Source: Paenibacillus_F sp047238265 (GTDB taxonomy: Bacteria > Bacillota > Bacilli > Paenibacillales > NBRC-103111). From it: 64,000 nt of DNA. How positions within the stretch are numbered: the first letter of the stretch is position 1; the number at the start of each line of letters is the position of its first letter. Location: positions 5,022,001-5,086,000 of the forward strand of contig NZ_JBDFMM010000001.1 of the NCBI RefSeq assembly GCF_047238265.1, given 5' to 3'. This document shows positions 44,119 through 53,132 of the stretch, one piece after another. A program made the translations under genes and the position numbers. The notes beneath the pieces were generated by a model that was not told the DNA's origin, did no database searches, and saw only the letters and a program-made list of their open reading frames with translations.

Positions 44119-45681
44119 GTGGTCTCATCGTTCATTCCGTTTCCCCGCCCCGGCTATTCGGAGCTGTACCAGGAAAGATTAAGCCGCAGCCTTCCGTTCA
44201 ATATTCTTCGCACCCGTCAGGTTACCGGAGACAGCGTGGATATCCAGCATCGTGAATTCCGGATAGGGGAAGCCGGAGAGAACGGGGTCAAAGCCGCTCT
44301 TTTCTATACGGAAGGGCTTGTGGAGAACCAGGGAGTAGACCAGTTTATTCTTCAGCCGATTATGACGCAGATGAAAAGCATGCGCATCGAACCGGGCCAT
44401 ACGCAGGAGGTGATGTCGCTGCTGGAGGATTACTATATCACCGCATCCGGCGTGCAGCGTGCCGAAAATATGGGGCTTATCATCGAGCTGCTCAACAGCG
44501 GCAGCGCCATTCTGTACCTGGACGGTATAGATACGGCGCTGGCGGTCGATCTTACCGGCTGGAAGGAACGCGCCATCGAGGAGCCGTCCAGCCAGGGAGT
44601 CATCCGCGGGCCGAAAGCCGGCTTCACGGAGTCCATCAAGACGAACCTGTCGCTGGTGCGCCGGAGAATCAACGACGCCAGCCTCCGTTTCGACGGGCAG
44701 AAAATCGGCGACGTAACCAAGACGAGCGTGGTCGTCGCTTATATCAGCGGAATCGTGAACGAAGATGTGCTGGCGGAGCTGAAACGACGGCTGAGCCTGA
44801 TCGAGACGGACTCCATTCTCGAAAGCGGGTATGTAGAGGAATTCATCCAGGAAACCGCCTGGAGCCCGTTTCCTACCTTGTATTCAAGCGAGCGTCCGGA
44901 CGTGGTCGCCGCGCAGCTGCTTGAAGGCCGGGTAGCCGTATTTGTCGACGGCACTCCCTTTGTACTGGTGGCGCCCGCCCTGTTCGGGGAATTTTTTCAT
45001 TCTCCCGAAGATTACTATAACCGTGCGGACATCAGCTCGCTGCTGAGGCTGCTCCGGTTCGTCAGCTTTCTGATCGCCCTGCTGGGCCCCTCCATTTATA
45101 TTGCCATTACTACGTTTCATCAGGAAATGCTGCCGACGGACCTGCTGTTCAGCCTGGCTTCCCAGCGGGAGGGTGTGCCGTTCCCCGCTCTATTGGAAGC
45201 TTATTTAATGGAAATCACTTTCGAGATCATCCGTGAGGCCGGTATCCGCATGCCCCGGGCAATCGGGCAGGCCGTATCCATCGTGGGAACGCTTGTCATC
45301 GGTCAGGCCGCCGTAGATGCGGGCATCGTGTCGGCGGCCATGGTTATCGTGGTCTCCATCACGGCGATCTCAAGCTTCGTTATTCCCGCATACAATTTAT
45401 CCATCTCGGTGCGGATTTTGCGCTTTCTGTTCATGCTGCTGGCGGCCACCTTCGGGCTGTTCGGCGTTTCGACGGGACTCATCCTGCTTGCCCTGCATCT
45501 GTGCCATATGTCCTCCTTCGGAATTCCATATATGGCGCCCTTTGCGCCTTTTCAGCTGAACGAGCAGAAAGATACGCTGATCCGGCTGCCGCAGTGGCTG
45601 CTTAACAAGCGGCCGAGACTGCTCAGCCGCAATACGTGGCGTCAGCCGCCTCCCGGCAAAAATCCGGCACCCCGAAAATAA
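44119..45681 (+). CDS. Spore germination protein, GerA (A-subunit) family
   Basis: The A subunit of a nutrient germinant receptor in the spore inner membrane. It is 520 residues. A soluble N-terminal part holds VDQFILQPIMTQMKS and TDSILESGYVEEFIQE; about five membrane helices follow from residue 315 (RFVSFLIALLGPSIYIAI, PFPALLEAYLMEITFEIIRE, IGQAVSIVGTLVIGQAAVDA). The start is GTG at 44119 with AAAGGAG eight bases before; the frame runs on upstream over the phosphoesterase gene without meaning. Order A-C-D-B follows. Confidence 0.95.
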   Translation: MVSSFIPFPRPGYSELYQERLSRSLPFNILRTRQVTGDSVDIQHREFRIGEAGENGVKAALFYTEGLVENQGVDQFILQPIMTQMKSMRIEPGHTQEVMSLLEDYYITASGVQRAENMGLIIELLNSGSAILYLDGIDTALAVDLTGWKERAIEEPSSQGVIRGPKAGFTESIKTNLSLVRRRINDASLRFDGQKIGDVTKTSVVVAYISGIVNEDVLAELKRRLSLIETDSILESGYVEEFIQETAWSPFPTLYSSERPDVVAAQLLEGRVAVFVDGTPFVLVAPALFGEFFHSPEDYYNRADISSLLRLLRFVSFLIALLGPSIYIAITTFHQEMLPTDLLFSLASQREGVPFPALLEAYLMEITFEIIREAGIRMPRAIGQAVSIVGTLVIGQAAVDAGIVSAAMVIVVSITAISSFVIPAYNLSISVRILRFLFMLLAATFGLFGVSTGLILLALHLCHMSSFGIPYMAPFAPFQLNEQKDTLIRLPQWLLNKRPRLLSRNTWRQPPPGKNPAPRK

Positions 45682-45696
45682 AGGAGGCTGCTTCCT

Positions 45697-46893
45697 ATGC
45701 TTAAACGGCCGGCCGGCTTGCTTGCGCTGATCATGGCTGTATCGCTCCTCACCGGCTGCTGGAGCAAAAGAGAAATGAACGAACTGGCCATCGTGGTCGG
45801 CATCGGTGTGGATAAGATCGGCCCGCAGATTAAAGTCAACTTCCAGGTCGTCGATCCCGGGGAAGTGGCTCCCAAGAAGAGCTCCGGAGGCCGCTCCCCC
45901 ATTACCGTCTACGAATCGATGGGAGATACGTACCTGGAAGCCATGAGAAAAATCACAACCAAGAGTCCCCGCCAGATGTATCCCTCCCATTTGCGTGTGC
46001 TGGTGATCGGAGAATCCGTCGCGAAAGAGGGCCTCTCGGATATCCTCGATATTTTCACAAGAGATTGGGAGCACCGGTCCGATTTCATCGCTCTGGTATC
46101 CAAAGGAAGCTCAGCCAGCGAGGTTTTGAAAGTCCTTACCCCACTGGATAAAATCCCGGCCAACGAACTGTACAGTTCACTGGAAACGGCGGAGAAGAAG
46201 TGGGCTCCCGTCTCGGTCGTTACCCTGGATATGCTGATCAAAAATATGACGGCGAAGGGCAAGGAAAGCGTCCTGTCGGCCGTTATACTGAAAGGCCCTC
46301 CCGACAAGGGCGAGGAACGGAGCAATATCGATCAGATCAAACCCGAAACCTACTTGCAGTACGCCGGCTTAAGCGTGTTTAAGAAAGACAAGCTGCTGGG
46401 GTGGATGAATGAGTCGGAGAGCAAAGGATATAATTACATAACAGATAATATACACAGCACCGTCCATCAAGCGGCTTGCCCCGACGGCGGCATCGCCGTG
46501 CTCGATCTTATCCGCAGCAAGACCACCGTTAAAGCCGGCATGAAGAACGGGAAGCCTCTTATCACGGTCTCACTCCGTTCCGAAGAAAATATAGGGGAAA
46601 TGAGATGTATCATGGATTTGGGCAAAAGAGAAAACATTCAGTACCTGGAGAAAGCCGTTGCGGGAGATATCCGCAGAAGAATGCAGGAATCCATTGAGAA
46701 AGCCCGGGAACTGGGGAGCGACGTATTCGGCTTCGGCAAAAAGATGTATCAGAAATACCCGGCTTACTGGAAAAAGGTCAAAGGGGACTGGACATCCGCC
46801 TTCCGGGAGCTTGAGATCGAGTACGATATCCAGGTGAATATCCGCCAGCTCGGACGTTCCAACAATTCGTTCATCAACCGGCTGGAGGATTAA
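45697..46893 (+). CDS. Ger(x)C family spore germination lipoprotein
   Basis: The C subunit of the germinant receptor, lipid-anchored outside the inner spore membrane. It is 398 residues. Signal peptide and lipobox SLLTG-C (Cys about 22), then WSKREMNELAIVVGIGVDK typical of GerC. DWEHRSDFIALVSKG, the middle domain and the C-terminal QKYPAYWKKVKGDWTSAF match. GGAGG precedes the ATG, 15 bases after the gerA-like stop. Confidence 0.95.
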   Translation: MLKRPAGLLALIMAVSLLTGCWSKREMNELAIVVGIGVDKIGPQIKVNFQVVDPGEVAPKKSSGGRSPITVYESMGDTYLEAMRKITTKSPRQMYPSHLRVLVIGESVAKEGLSDILDIFTRDWEHRSDFIALVSKGSSASEVLKVLTPLDKIPANELYSSLETAEKKWAPVSVVTLDMLIKNMTAKGKESVLSAVILKGPPDKGEERSNIDQIKPETYLQYAGLSVFKKDKLLGWMNESESKGYNYITDNIHSTVHQAACPDGGIAVLDLIRSKTTVKAGMKNGKPLITVSLRSEENIGEMRCIMDLGKRENIQYLEKAVAGDIRRRMQESIEKARELGSDVFGFGKKMYQKYPAYWKKVKGDWTSAFRELEIEYDIQVNIRQLGRSNNSFINRLED

Positions 46894-46896
46894 CGT

Positions 46897-47103
46897 ATGC
46901 TGACCGTTACGATGATATGGCTGACGGGTATCGTTCTCGGAGCGTTTCAAATTCCGTCTCTCTGGAAGCGCAGGATGCTGAAGGACTTGACCGCGTTCGC
47001 CGTTCTCCTCTTGACGGGAATGATCCTGTCCACCCTGCTGGCCCTCTTCATTCCTTTTCCGAAGCCGCTGGATATGGTAAATTTTCTGATCGGACGCAAA
47101 TAA
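46897..47103 (+). CDS. Small two-helix protein, likely D-type subunit of the germinant receptor
   Basis: A 68-residue protein with two membrane helices (VTMIWLTGIVLGAFQIPS and LTAFAVLLLTGMILSTLLAL). It starts three bases after the gerC-like stop. Small two-helix D proteins are known in many gerA-type operons of Bacillales, where they tune receptor function. It is called by position and topology, with no strong sequence motif. Confidence 0.8.
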   Translation: MLTVTMIWLTGIVLGAFQIPSLWKRRMLKDLTAFAVLLLTGMILSTLLALFIPFPKPLDMVNFLIGRK

Positions 47104-47224
47104 CCGGGTTCTCCTAAGATTCCCGGCAGCCAGCTCCGCTTTTTTACGGCTTCTGACCCTGCTTCTTATCGTTCTTGCAAAACTCAGCCTGCGGCACGGC
47201 TGACAACCGAGGGAGGTGTGCCTG

Positions 47225-48334
47225 TTGGACCAGCTGAATCCCAGACAACTGACCGTGCTCGCCACCATGTACTATATAGGAAGCGCCATTCTCGTTATAC
47301 CGGCGTATCTCGCGGATAAGGCCGGAAACGACGCATGGATCTCGGGCCTGCTCGGTTTGATGATCGGCTTTCTCCCTCTTATCCTGATTTACGCTTTGGA
47401 GAAAACTTATCCCGGCAAACACCTTGGTGAAATTCTCGAAGCCGCTCTCGGCAAAATATTGGGGAAAGTCATGGGATTTGCGTTCTTTCTGACGTATCCG
47501 TTAGGCATCATCACGCTATCCCTGAGGGATATCGGCGATTTTCTGACGACTTCCCTCCTTCGGGACACGCCGCTTGAAGTTCTCATTTTATTTACGCTTG
47601 TCGTGATCAGCATCGCGGTACGCCTCGGCATCGGTACCATAAGCCGGACAGCGGAGCTTTTCTTCCCTTGGGTACTCCTCCTCATCATCCTGCTCATCGT
47701 GTTCGTTTCGCCCAAAGCCGATATCGAGAACATTCAGCCCGTGCTTGCCTCCGGATGGCAGCCGGTTATGCTCGCCTCCTTGACTTTGGCCGGTTTTCCT
47801 TTTCTGGAGCACAACCTGTTCATGATGATTTTTGCGAAAGTAAAAGGAAGCGCCTCTCTCGCTCTGCAGTTAGCTAAAGGATCGCTCGTGTCCGGCCTGC
47901 TTATCGTACTCGTCATCTTTATGTGCCTGCTTGTGCTGAACCCCGGCCAAACGGCCGCTTACGTGTTTCCGACCTATGAGCTCGGCAAAATGATCGAATT
48001 CGGGCAATTCGTGCGCCGTATCGAAGTTATCGTCGCTTTCATCTGGTTTTTCACGATCTTTTTCCGGGTATCGTTCCTTCTCTATACGATGGTGACGGGC
48101 CTTTCTTACCTGCTCAAGCTTCACGATTACCGTGTCATTACGTTTCCGGTGGCCGTTATTTCAGGCGCCTTGTCGCTCCTGTGGTACCCGAACATTACCG
48201 AGCTGAACAACTTTTCGAGAATCTGGACCTACATCTCATTCTTATGGGGGTTCGGGCTTCCTCTGCTGCTGCTCGTGGGTTCCGCTGTTCAAAAAATGTT
48301 CCGGGGCCCCAAATCCCCTCGTGAACCGGCCTGA
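47225..48334 (+). CDS. Spore germination protein, GerB (B-subunit) family permease
   Basis: The B subunit of the germinant receptor, related to amino acid permeases, in the spore inner membrane. It is 369 residues with ten helices. It starts LDQLNPRQLTVLATMYYIGS from a TTG at 47225, eight bases after GGAGG; the GTG at 47216 lies in the site itself. ALEKTYPGKHLGEILEAALGK and the end region PLLLLVGSAV are typical. It likely binds the germinant (an amino acid or sugar); which one cannot be read. Confidence 0.94.
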   Translation: MDQLNPRQLTVLATMYYIGSAILVIPAYLADKAGNDAWISGLLGLMIGFLPLILIYALEKTYPGKHLGEILEAALGKILGKVMGFAFFLTYPLGIITLSLRDIGDFLTTSLLRDTPLEVLILFTLVVISIAVRLGIGTISRTAELFFPWVLLLIILLIVFVSPKADIENIQPVLASGWQPVMLASLTLAGFPFLEHNLFMMIFAKVKGSASLALQLAKGSLVSGLLIVLVIFMCLLVLNPGQTAAYVFPTYELGKMIEFGQFVRRIEVIVAFIWFFTIFFRVSFLLYTMVTGLSYLLKLHDYRVITFPVAVISGALSLLWYPNITELNNFSRIWTYISFLWGFGLPLLLLVGSAVQKMFRGPKSPREPA

Positions 48335-48363
48335 TCCCTCTTCAAGGGGCAGCTCTTATCGGT

Positions 48364-48391
48364 TTGAAAAGCGGGCGATCCGTGATATGAT
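48364..48391 (+). promoter_or_regulatory. Candidate sigma-A promoter of the flavoprotein gene
   Basis: TTGAAA, a 16-base spacer, then TATGAT, 38 bases before the ATG. Confidence 0.5.
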
Positions 48392-48428
48392 CGAATAAAA
48401 ATTTGAAGGTTCAGGGAGTTTACACCAC

Positions 48429-49703
48429 ATGATTTACGATGTCATCATAATCGGCGGCGGATCGGCGGGCCTTATGGCCGGCGTTGCCGCAAGCGCGGAC
48501 GGAGCCAATGTACTTCTGCTGGACAAGGGCAACAAATTGGGCCGGAAGCTCGGAATTTCGGGCGGCGGACGGTGCAACGTCACGAACAATAAGGAAATGG
48601 ACGAGCTGATCCGGCATATTCCCGGCAACGGCCGTTTTTTATACAGCGCCTTCTCACATTTCAACAACCAGGATATTATCGCTTTCTTTGAAAATCTCGG
48701 CATCCGCCTCAAAGAGGAAGACAACGGGCGCATGTTTCCCGTCTCCGATAAAGCCAAAACCGTCGTAGATACGCTGATCCGTCAAGTACGCAGCCAAGGC
48801 GTGTCCATCCGGACCAACTGCTCCGTAGACCGCGTGCTGTACGAGAACGGACGGACAACCGGCGTGCGGCTGCCATCCGGAGAGACGCTGCGCGGCAAAT
48901 GCGTGATCGTCGCTTCCGGCGGCAAGTCCGTGCCTCACACGGGTTCGACGGGCGACGGATACGCATGGGCGGAGGCGGCCGGACATACGATTACCGAGCT
49001 GTTTCCCACGGAAGTGCCTCTTACCTCGGCCGAGCCTTTTATCAAAAGCCGGGAGCTTCAGGGCTTGTCGCTGCGCAATGCGGCGCTGACCGTATGGAAC
49101 GCCAAGGGCAAGAAGCTGACTACCCACCAAGGCGATATGATTTTTACGCATTTCGGGATTTCGGGGCCCATCTCGCTGCGCTGCAGCCAGTTCGTCGTCA
49201 AGGAACTCCGCAAGTCGCAGAAGGACAGCGTGGAGCTGACCATCGACCTGTTTCCCGACCAAAGTACGGAGGAAGTGTACGAAGAGACTTTGGCGCTCGC
49301 CGCGGCCGAGCCGAAACGGGCGATCAAGAACGTGCTGAAGGGCGCCGTCTCCGAACGGCTCGTTCCCCTGCTGCTCCGTAAAGCGGAGCTGGACGAGTCG
49401 CTCACCCATGCGAACCTGCCCAAGCAGAACTGGATGGAGCTGAGCAAGCTCCTGAAAGCTTTCCCCCTGCGCGTGAACGGGACTCTATCGATCGAGGAAG
49501 CCTTCGTCACCGGCGGAGGGGTGAACTTGAAAGAAATCGATCCCAAAACGATGGAATCCAAGCTGACGGAGGGCCTGTTTTTTTGCGGAGAGGTTCTCGA
49601 TATTCACGGGTACACGGGCGGCTACAACATTACGGCGGCTTTCGCTACGGGGTATACGGCCGGCAAGCATGCGGCCATGCGGGCGGAGGAAACAGGGGTT
49701 TAG
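48429..49703 (+). CDS. FAD-dependent oxidoreductase, HI0933/YhiN (BaiN-like) family
   Basis: A 424-residue flavoprotein. The FAD motif is IIIGGGSAGLMAGVAASADG, followed by LGRKLGISGGGRCNVTNNKE, the family's best-known signature. SGGKSVPHTGSTGDGY and the C-terminal GYTGGYNITAAFATGYTAGK complete it. Family members act on unsaturated or steroid-like substrates in some gut bacteria, but in most Bacillales the role is unknown. A terminator follows. Confidence 0.93.
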   Translation: MIYDVIIIGGGSAGLMAGVAASADGANVLLLDKGNKLGRKLGISGGGRCNVTNNKEMDELIRHIPGNGRFLYSAFSHFNNQDIIAFFENLGIRLKEEDNGRMFPVSDKAKTVVDTLIRQVRSQGVSIRTNCSVDRVLYENGRTTGVRLPSGETLRGKCVIVASGGKSVPHTGSTGDGYAWAEAAGHTITELFPTEVPLTSAEPFIKSRELQGLSLRNAALTVWNAKGKKLTTHQGDMIFTHFGISGPISLRCSQFVVKELRKSQKDSVELTIDLFPDQSTEEVYEETLALAAAEPKRAIKNVLKGAVSERLVPLLLRKAELDESLTHANLPKQNWMELSKLLKAFPLRVNGTLSIEEAFVTGGGVNLKEIDPKTMESKLTEGLFFCGEVLDIHGYTGGYNITAAFATGYTAGKHAAMRAEETGV

Positions 49704-49723
49704 ATGTGTAAAAAGAGAACGGG

Positions 49724-49763
49724 AAAAAACCAGCTCCTCCTTCGGAAGGGCTGGTTTTTTTGT
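49724..49763 (+). terminator. Terminator of the flavoprotein gene
   Basis: aaaaaccagctcctcc / ggaagggctggttttttt hairpin with seven T. Confidence 0.9.
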
Positions 49764-49967
49764 CGTTGGGGTGCAGGTGGCTCAGCCTGCCGCGGTTCGG
49801 CCCGGGTTCCTGCCGATATGCGCCGAAAACAGCGGAATGACGTGACCATGCGGAAGATCATGCGAGTAGATCATGCAGCGGATCATCGCCATGCGGCACT
49901 CTGCCTCTGCCCTGCTCCGGAAAATCGCAGGCGGACCGGCGGAAGACGAACCCCCGGCAGCTCCGTC

Positions 49968-50450
49968 TTACAAATGGATCCCGGCCGAAAACCGGTCGAA
50001 ATCGTCGTCGGACGGGTCAAACTGCCGCTGCGGCTCTTCGTACGAGCCGTCGGCGCTCGCACCCGCCGCACCGGAGTATTCGCCCGGAACGCTGCCATCC
50101 CCGTCTCCGCCGCGCACAGCGGCCAGAGTCCCCTCCGGCGCGTCTTCTTCCGGGTCCTGGATCAAGTGAGCCGGGATCCGGATCGTGTCGAGATCGTACG
50201 CCGCCGCGTAAGCTTCCGGTTCGCTGTAACTTGCCTCGGCTGCCGGCGGCGCGTCGATCAGTTCGCCCGCATGGGCCTGGGCGATCTGCATGGCGGAAGC
50301 GAGGTCCTGCCCTTCCACATGGATATGCAGCGCAGGCTTCCCTTCCGAAGCGCTGACGCCCGGCCGGTAGCCGAGCTCGAACAACGTATCATAAGCAAGC
50401 CGCATATCCCGTTCCTGCGGAAATTCGAAAAATATCGGTGTATCGCTCAT
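49968..50450 (-). CDS. Protein of unknown function with acidic, disordered tail
   Basis: A 160-residue protein. Residues 1-65 look like a small alpha/beta fold (IFFEFPQERDMRLAYDTLFE, HIHVEGQDLASAMQIAQAHA). Residues 66-160 are rich in Glu, Asp, Ser, Gly and Pro. AAAGGA precedes the ATG. It lies 99 bases after the EcsB-like gene and may be co-transcribed. Not recognised. Confidence 0.65.
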   Translation of the reverse strand: MSDTPIFFEFPQERDMRLAYDTLFELGYRPGVSASEGKPALHIHVEGQDLASAMQIAQAHAGELIDAPPAAEASYSEPEAYAAAYDLDTIRIPAHLIQDPEEDAPEGTLAAVRGGDGDGSVPGEYSGAAGASADGSYEEPQRQFDPSDDDFDRFSAGIHL

Positions 50451-50549
50451 AAGGCATCCTTTCCGGTGCTGTCAGATCCGCCGTGCGCTCTTCATATTGG
50501 TAGCACGCACGCTTGCCGGTCGCCCTTAGTGTTCGCCAAACCCTGGCGT

Positions 50550-51773
50550 TTAATACCAGATGGTCACCAGAAAGGCGGCCGCATACGCGGCGGGCACGGA
50601 AAGAACAAGAGCGGCGATCCCCAGCGGCAGCGAGATGCTCGCGCCCGCGACAAGACCGACCAGCGCGAGTCCGGGCACGGCCAGAGCGAATGACGCTTTG
50701 CGGAGCGCTTCCTGCTTGCTGATTTCGCTCCACGCGAACATGCGGAAGAAGGAAGCGCCCAGCGTTTCCCGCGCGACCGACTTCATCCAGTAGGCCAGCA
50801 CGAAAGCGGCGACGGCCCACAGGACGACGTGCATCGGACCCGGAAGCCGCCACGCGGCGAACGCGAGCACGGCCGTCAGCTGCGCGTACAGCTTCCACTG
50901 GCCGGGACGGCGGAGGACCGATTTGACGAGCGAATCGGCCAGCACCGCCGAAGCGTCCGTCCCGCGGACCACCCGCTGCGAGCGGCCCAGCAGCAGCGGC
51001 GCCCGGCGCTGGCGCGGCTTCTTGCCTTCGACGATGCCCCGGAGCATCAGAGAGGCGAGCTTCAGCCTCGCCTCCCGCTCCCGCTGCACGTCGGGGTAGA
51101 ACGCTCCCGCCGCCCGCAGACGGCGGCGGGCAAGCGCTGCCGCGGCCGCAAGCAGCAGCGGCCCGGCGAAGTACCCCGCGGCGGAATCCGCCAGAATCAA
51201 CTGGACGCAGGCCCAGTAGATGAGAAAGCCCGCCGCGAACAGCACGATGGAAGCCGCCACGCGCTTCCATCCGGCCCAGGCGAGCGCCGCAAGCTGGCGC
51301 AGCAGGCCCAGGTTCACCTTGGCCGCGTAGACGGCCAGGAACAGGGCCGCCAGCTTCAGCGCTCCGCCGGCGGGGTCTTCCGCCCGCAGCAGGGGCATCA
51401 GAGCGCCGGCCAGCAGGGCCGTCGTCAGTGCCTGCAGCCCGAGCGAGTACAGAAGCCCGCGGCGCTTGATCGCGGGCATCCAGCCTTCGCTGCGGACGAG
51501 GAAGAGCTGGTCCGCTTCCTCGATAAAGAAGCGGATGGTGCCGGACCAGGCGAACAGATACAGGAAAACGGCGACCAGCGATGCCGGGATATAGCCGAAC
51601 CACTCGGGCGGCGTCCGCCACCACGCCGAATAATAAATGAAGGCAAAGATCAGGGCCGGAACGATCAGATAGACGGCCACCGTCCAGTCCACGGCCGTGC
51701 GCACAATGCGGTACTGGTAGGTCCAGTCGTCGAGCAGCCTCCGCTTGAATAATTTTGCCGGTGTCATATTCAT
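50550..51773 (-). CDS. EcsB/YthQ-type ABC transporter membrane subunit
   Basis: A membrane part of an ABC exporter-like pair. It is 407 residues with about eight hydrophobic segments and a basic middle loop (RQRRAPLLLGRSQRVVRG). The start MTPAKLFKRRLLDDWTYQYR and VDWTVAVYLIVPALIFAFIY resembles YthQ/EcsB of Bacillus. GGAGGAGGG lies right before ATG 51773; a second ATG two codons on is equally well placed. EcsAB affects secretion and proteolysis in B. subtilis; the exact role here is by homology. GC content is higher than that of the neighbours. Confidence 0.82.
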   Translation of the reverse strand: MNMTPAKLFKRRLLDDWTYQYRIVRTAVDWTVAVYLIVPALIFAFIYYSAWWRTPPEWFGYIPASLVAVFLYLFAWSGTIRFFIEEADQLFLVRSEGWMPAIKRRGLLYSLGLQALTTALLAGALMPLLRAEDPAGGALKLAALFLAVYAAKVNLGLLRQLAALAWAGWKRVAASIVLFAAGFLIYWACVQLILADSAAGYFAGPLLLAAAAALARRRLRAAGAFYPDVQREREARLKLASLMLRGIVEGKKPRQRRAPLLLGRSQRVVRGTDASAVLADSLVKSVLRRPGQWKLYAQLTAVLAFAAWRLPGPMHVVLWAVAAFVLAYWMKSVARETLGASFFRMFAWSEISKQEALRKASFALAVPGLALVGLVAGASISLPLGIAALVLSVPAAYAAAFLVTIWY

Positions 51774-51786
51774 TCCCTCCTCCGCC

Positions 51787-52485
51787 TCAGACCAGCGCAT
51801 GGAAGCAGTCGAATAATGTGCCTTCCGGCAGTCCCGACTTCCGGCGCACATCGTCCAGCGTTCCCTGCGCCACGATCCGTCCTTCGCTGAGCAGCAGGAA
51901 CGAGTCGCAGATGCGCTCCGCGGTGTCGAGCACGTGAGTGCTCATCAGAATGCCCGCTCCCCTCTCCCGCTCCTTCCGCAGCAGCTCCAGGAAGTCCTTC
52001 GTCGCCCTCGGGTCCAGCCCGATGAACGGCTCGTCGACGATGTACACCGAAGGCCGGTTAAGGAAGCCGATGATAAGCATCACTTTCTGCTGCATGCCTT
52101 TGGAAAAAGCGACTGGCAGCCGGTGCCGGGCATCCGACAGCCTGAACTGGGCCAGCAGCGTTTCCGCCCGTTCTTCGAAAACGGTGCGCTCCAGCCCGTA
52201 AGCCGCCGCCGCGAGTTCCATATGCTCCCACAGCGTGAGTTCTTCATACAGAACAGGCTGCTCCGGTACATAGGCAACCGAAGCCCGTCCGTCGGCAAAT
52301 TCGATGCTCCCCTCGACATCCTTCAACAGGCCGAGCATGCTTTTGATGGTCGTGCTCTTGCCGGCACCGTTGGGCCCGATCAGACCGATCAGCTGCCCTT
52401 CCGGAATGCGGAAGTCGATATCCTCCAAAATTGCCCCGGAGTCGCCGTATCCCGCTTTTTTTATATGAATCGAAGCTTTTTCCAA
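51787..52485 (-). CDS. EcsA/YthP-type ABC transporter ATPase
   Basis: A 232-residue ATPase. Walker A is GLIGPNGAGKSTTIKSMLGL, the signature is FSKGMQQKVMLI, and Walker B is VYIVDEPFIGLDPRATKDF with the switch His in LMSTHVLDTAERI. The VAYVPEQPVLYEELTLWEH block is typical of EcsA. It ends 13 bases before the permease gene, so the two form an operon. Confidence 0.9.
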   Translation of the reverse strand: MEKASIHIKKAGYGDSGAILEDIDFRIPEGQLIGLIGPNGAGKSTTIKSMLGLLKDVEGSIEFADGRASVAYVPEQPVLYEELTLWEHMELAAAAYGLERTVFEERAETLLAQFRLSDARHRLPVAFSKGMQQKVMLIIGFLNRPSVYIVDEPFIGLDPRATKDFLELLRKERERGAGILMSTHVLDTAERICDSFLLLSEGRIVAQGTLDDVRRKSGLPEGTLFDCFHALV

Positions 52486-52617
52486 ATAAATTCCTCCATT
52501 TCCCCGTCCAGCCTGCGTCTATCCCTTTTCAAACGGGGTATGCATATTCTATAGTAGAAGTATAGCAGAAATTTATCCGGCTTCATGTTTTCGATTCTGA
52601 GTGTGAGGTGTCCGCGT

Positions 52618-52932
52618 ATGCACAATCACAAGTCCTCTGATATCGACAGCAACAAATCTGCCGCCATGTCCGCTTATCTCATTTTTTGCCTGCCGCTGAT
52701 GGTAGCCAGACATTCCAGATTCGCGATGTATCATGCGAACCAGGGGCTGCTGCTCCTGCTCTACGCCGTTTTCGCGCATCTGATGCTCGGGCTGCTTCCG
52801 GGTGTGGAGAACCTGCTGATGCCTCCCCTGGACATCTCCGTCTTCGCGCTGGCATTTATCGGGATCCGGAACGCCCATGACGGCAGAATGAAACCGCTGC
52901 CCCTCATTGGTAAGTTTGTCCTTGTCCGGTAA
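52618..52932 (+). CDS. DUF4870-like small membrane protein
   Basis: A 104-residue protein with three membrane segments. The features ARHSRFAMYHANQGLLLLLY and the ending RNAHDGRMKPLPLIGKFVL fit the DUF4870 (Tic20-like) family, function unknown. ATG 52618 follows GAGG by nine bases; the frame also has an earlier Met without a site. Monocistronic, terminator follows. Confidence 0.7.
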   Translation: MHNHKSSDIDSNKSAAMSAYLIFCLPLMVARHSRFAMYHANQGLLLLLYAVFAHLMLGLLPGVENLLMPPLDISVFALAFIGIRNAHDGRMKPLPLIGKFVLVR

Positions 52933-52972
52933 ATCCGGACTTACAAAGGCGGTACGCGGTGCCGGAACGTAC

Positions 52973-53010
52973 AAAAAAGCGGAATTCCTTAAGGGGACCC
53001 GCTTTTTTAT
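52973..53010 (+). terminator. Terminator of the DUF4870-like gene
   Basis: aaaaaagcgg ... ccgctttttta with an inner ccttaagg pair. Confidence 0.8.
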
Positions 53011-53058
53011 TTGACCGTTTGTCAGTTCTGTCATTTGTCCGACAATTGCGCCGATTGA

Positions 53059-53087
53059 TTGACATCCCTTATCAGATGCGTGATAAT
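53059..53087 (+). promoter_or_regulatory. Sigma-A promoter of the aldolase gene
   Basis: Perfect TTGACA, a 17-base spacer, then GATAAT, 45 bases before the ATG. Confidence 0.75.
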
Positions 53088-53132
53088 ATAGCAAAATATG
53101 AGCCGGTATGCGGCTTTTGGAGGGTACCGAAA

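Noticed and set aside
50389..51624. 411-codon minus ORF in another frame over EcsB-like gene
   Set aside because: Arg/Gly/Ala-rich frame caused by high GC; the EcsB-like frame has membrane helices and a ribosome site.
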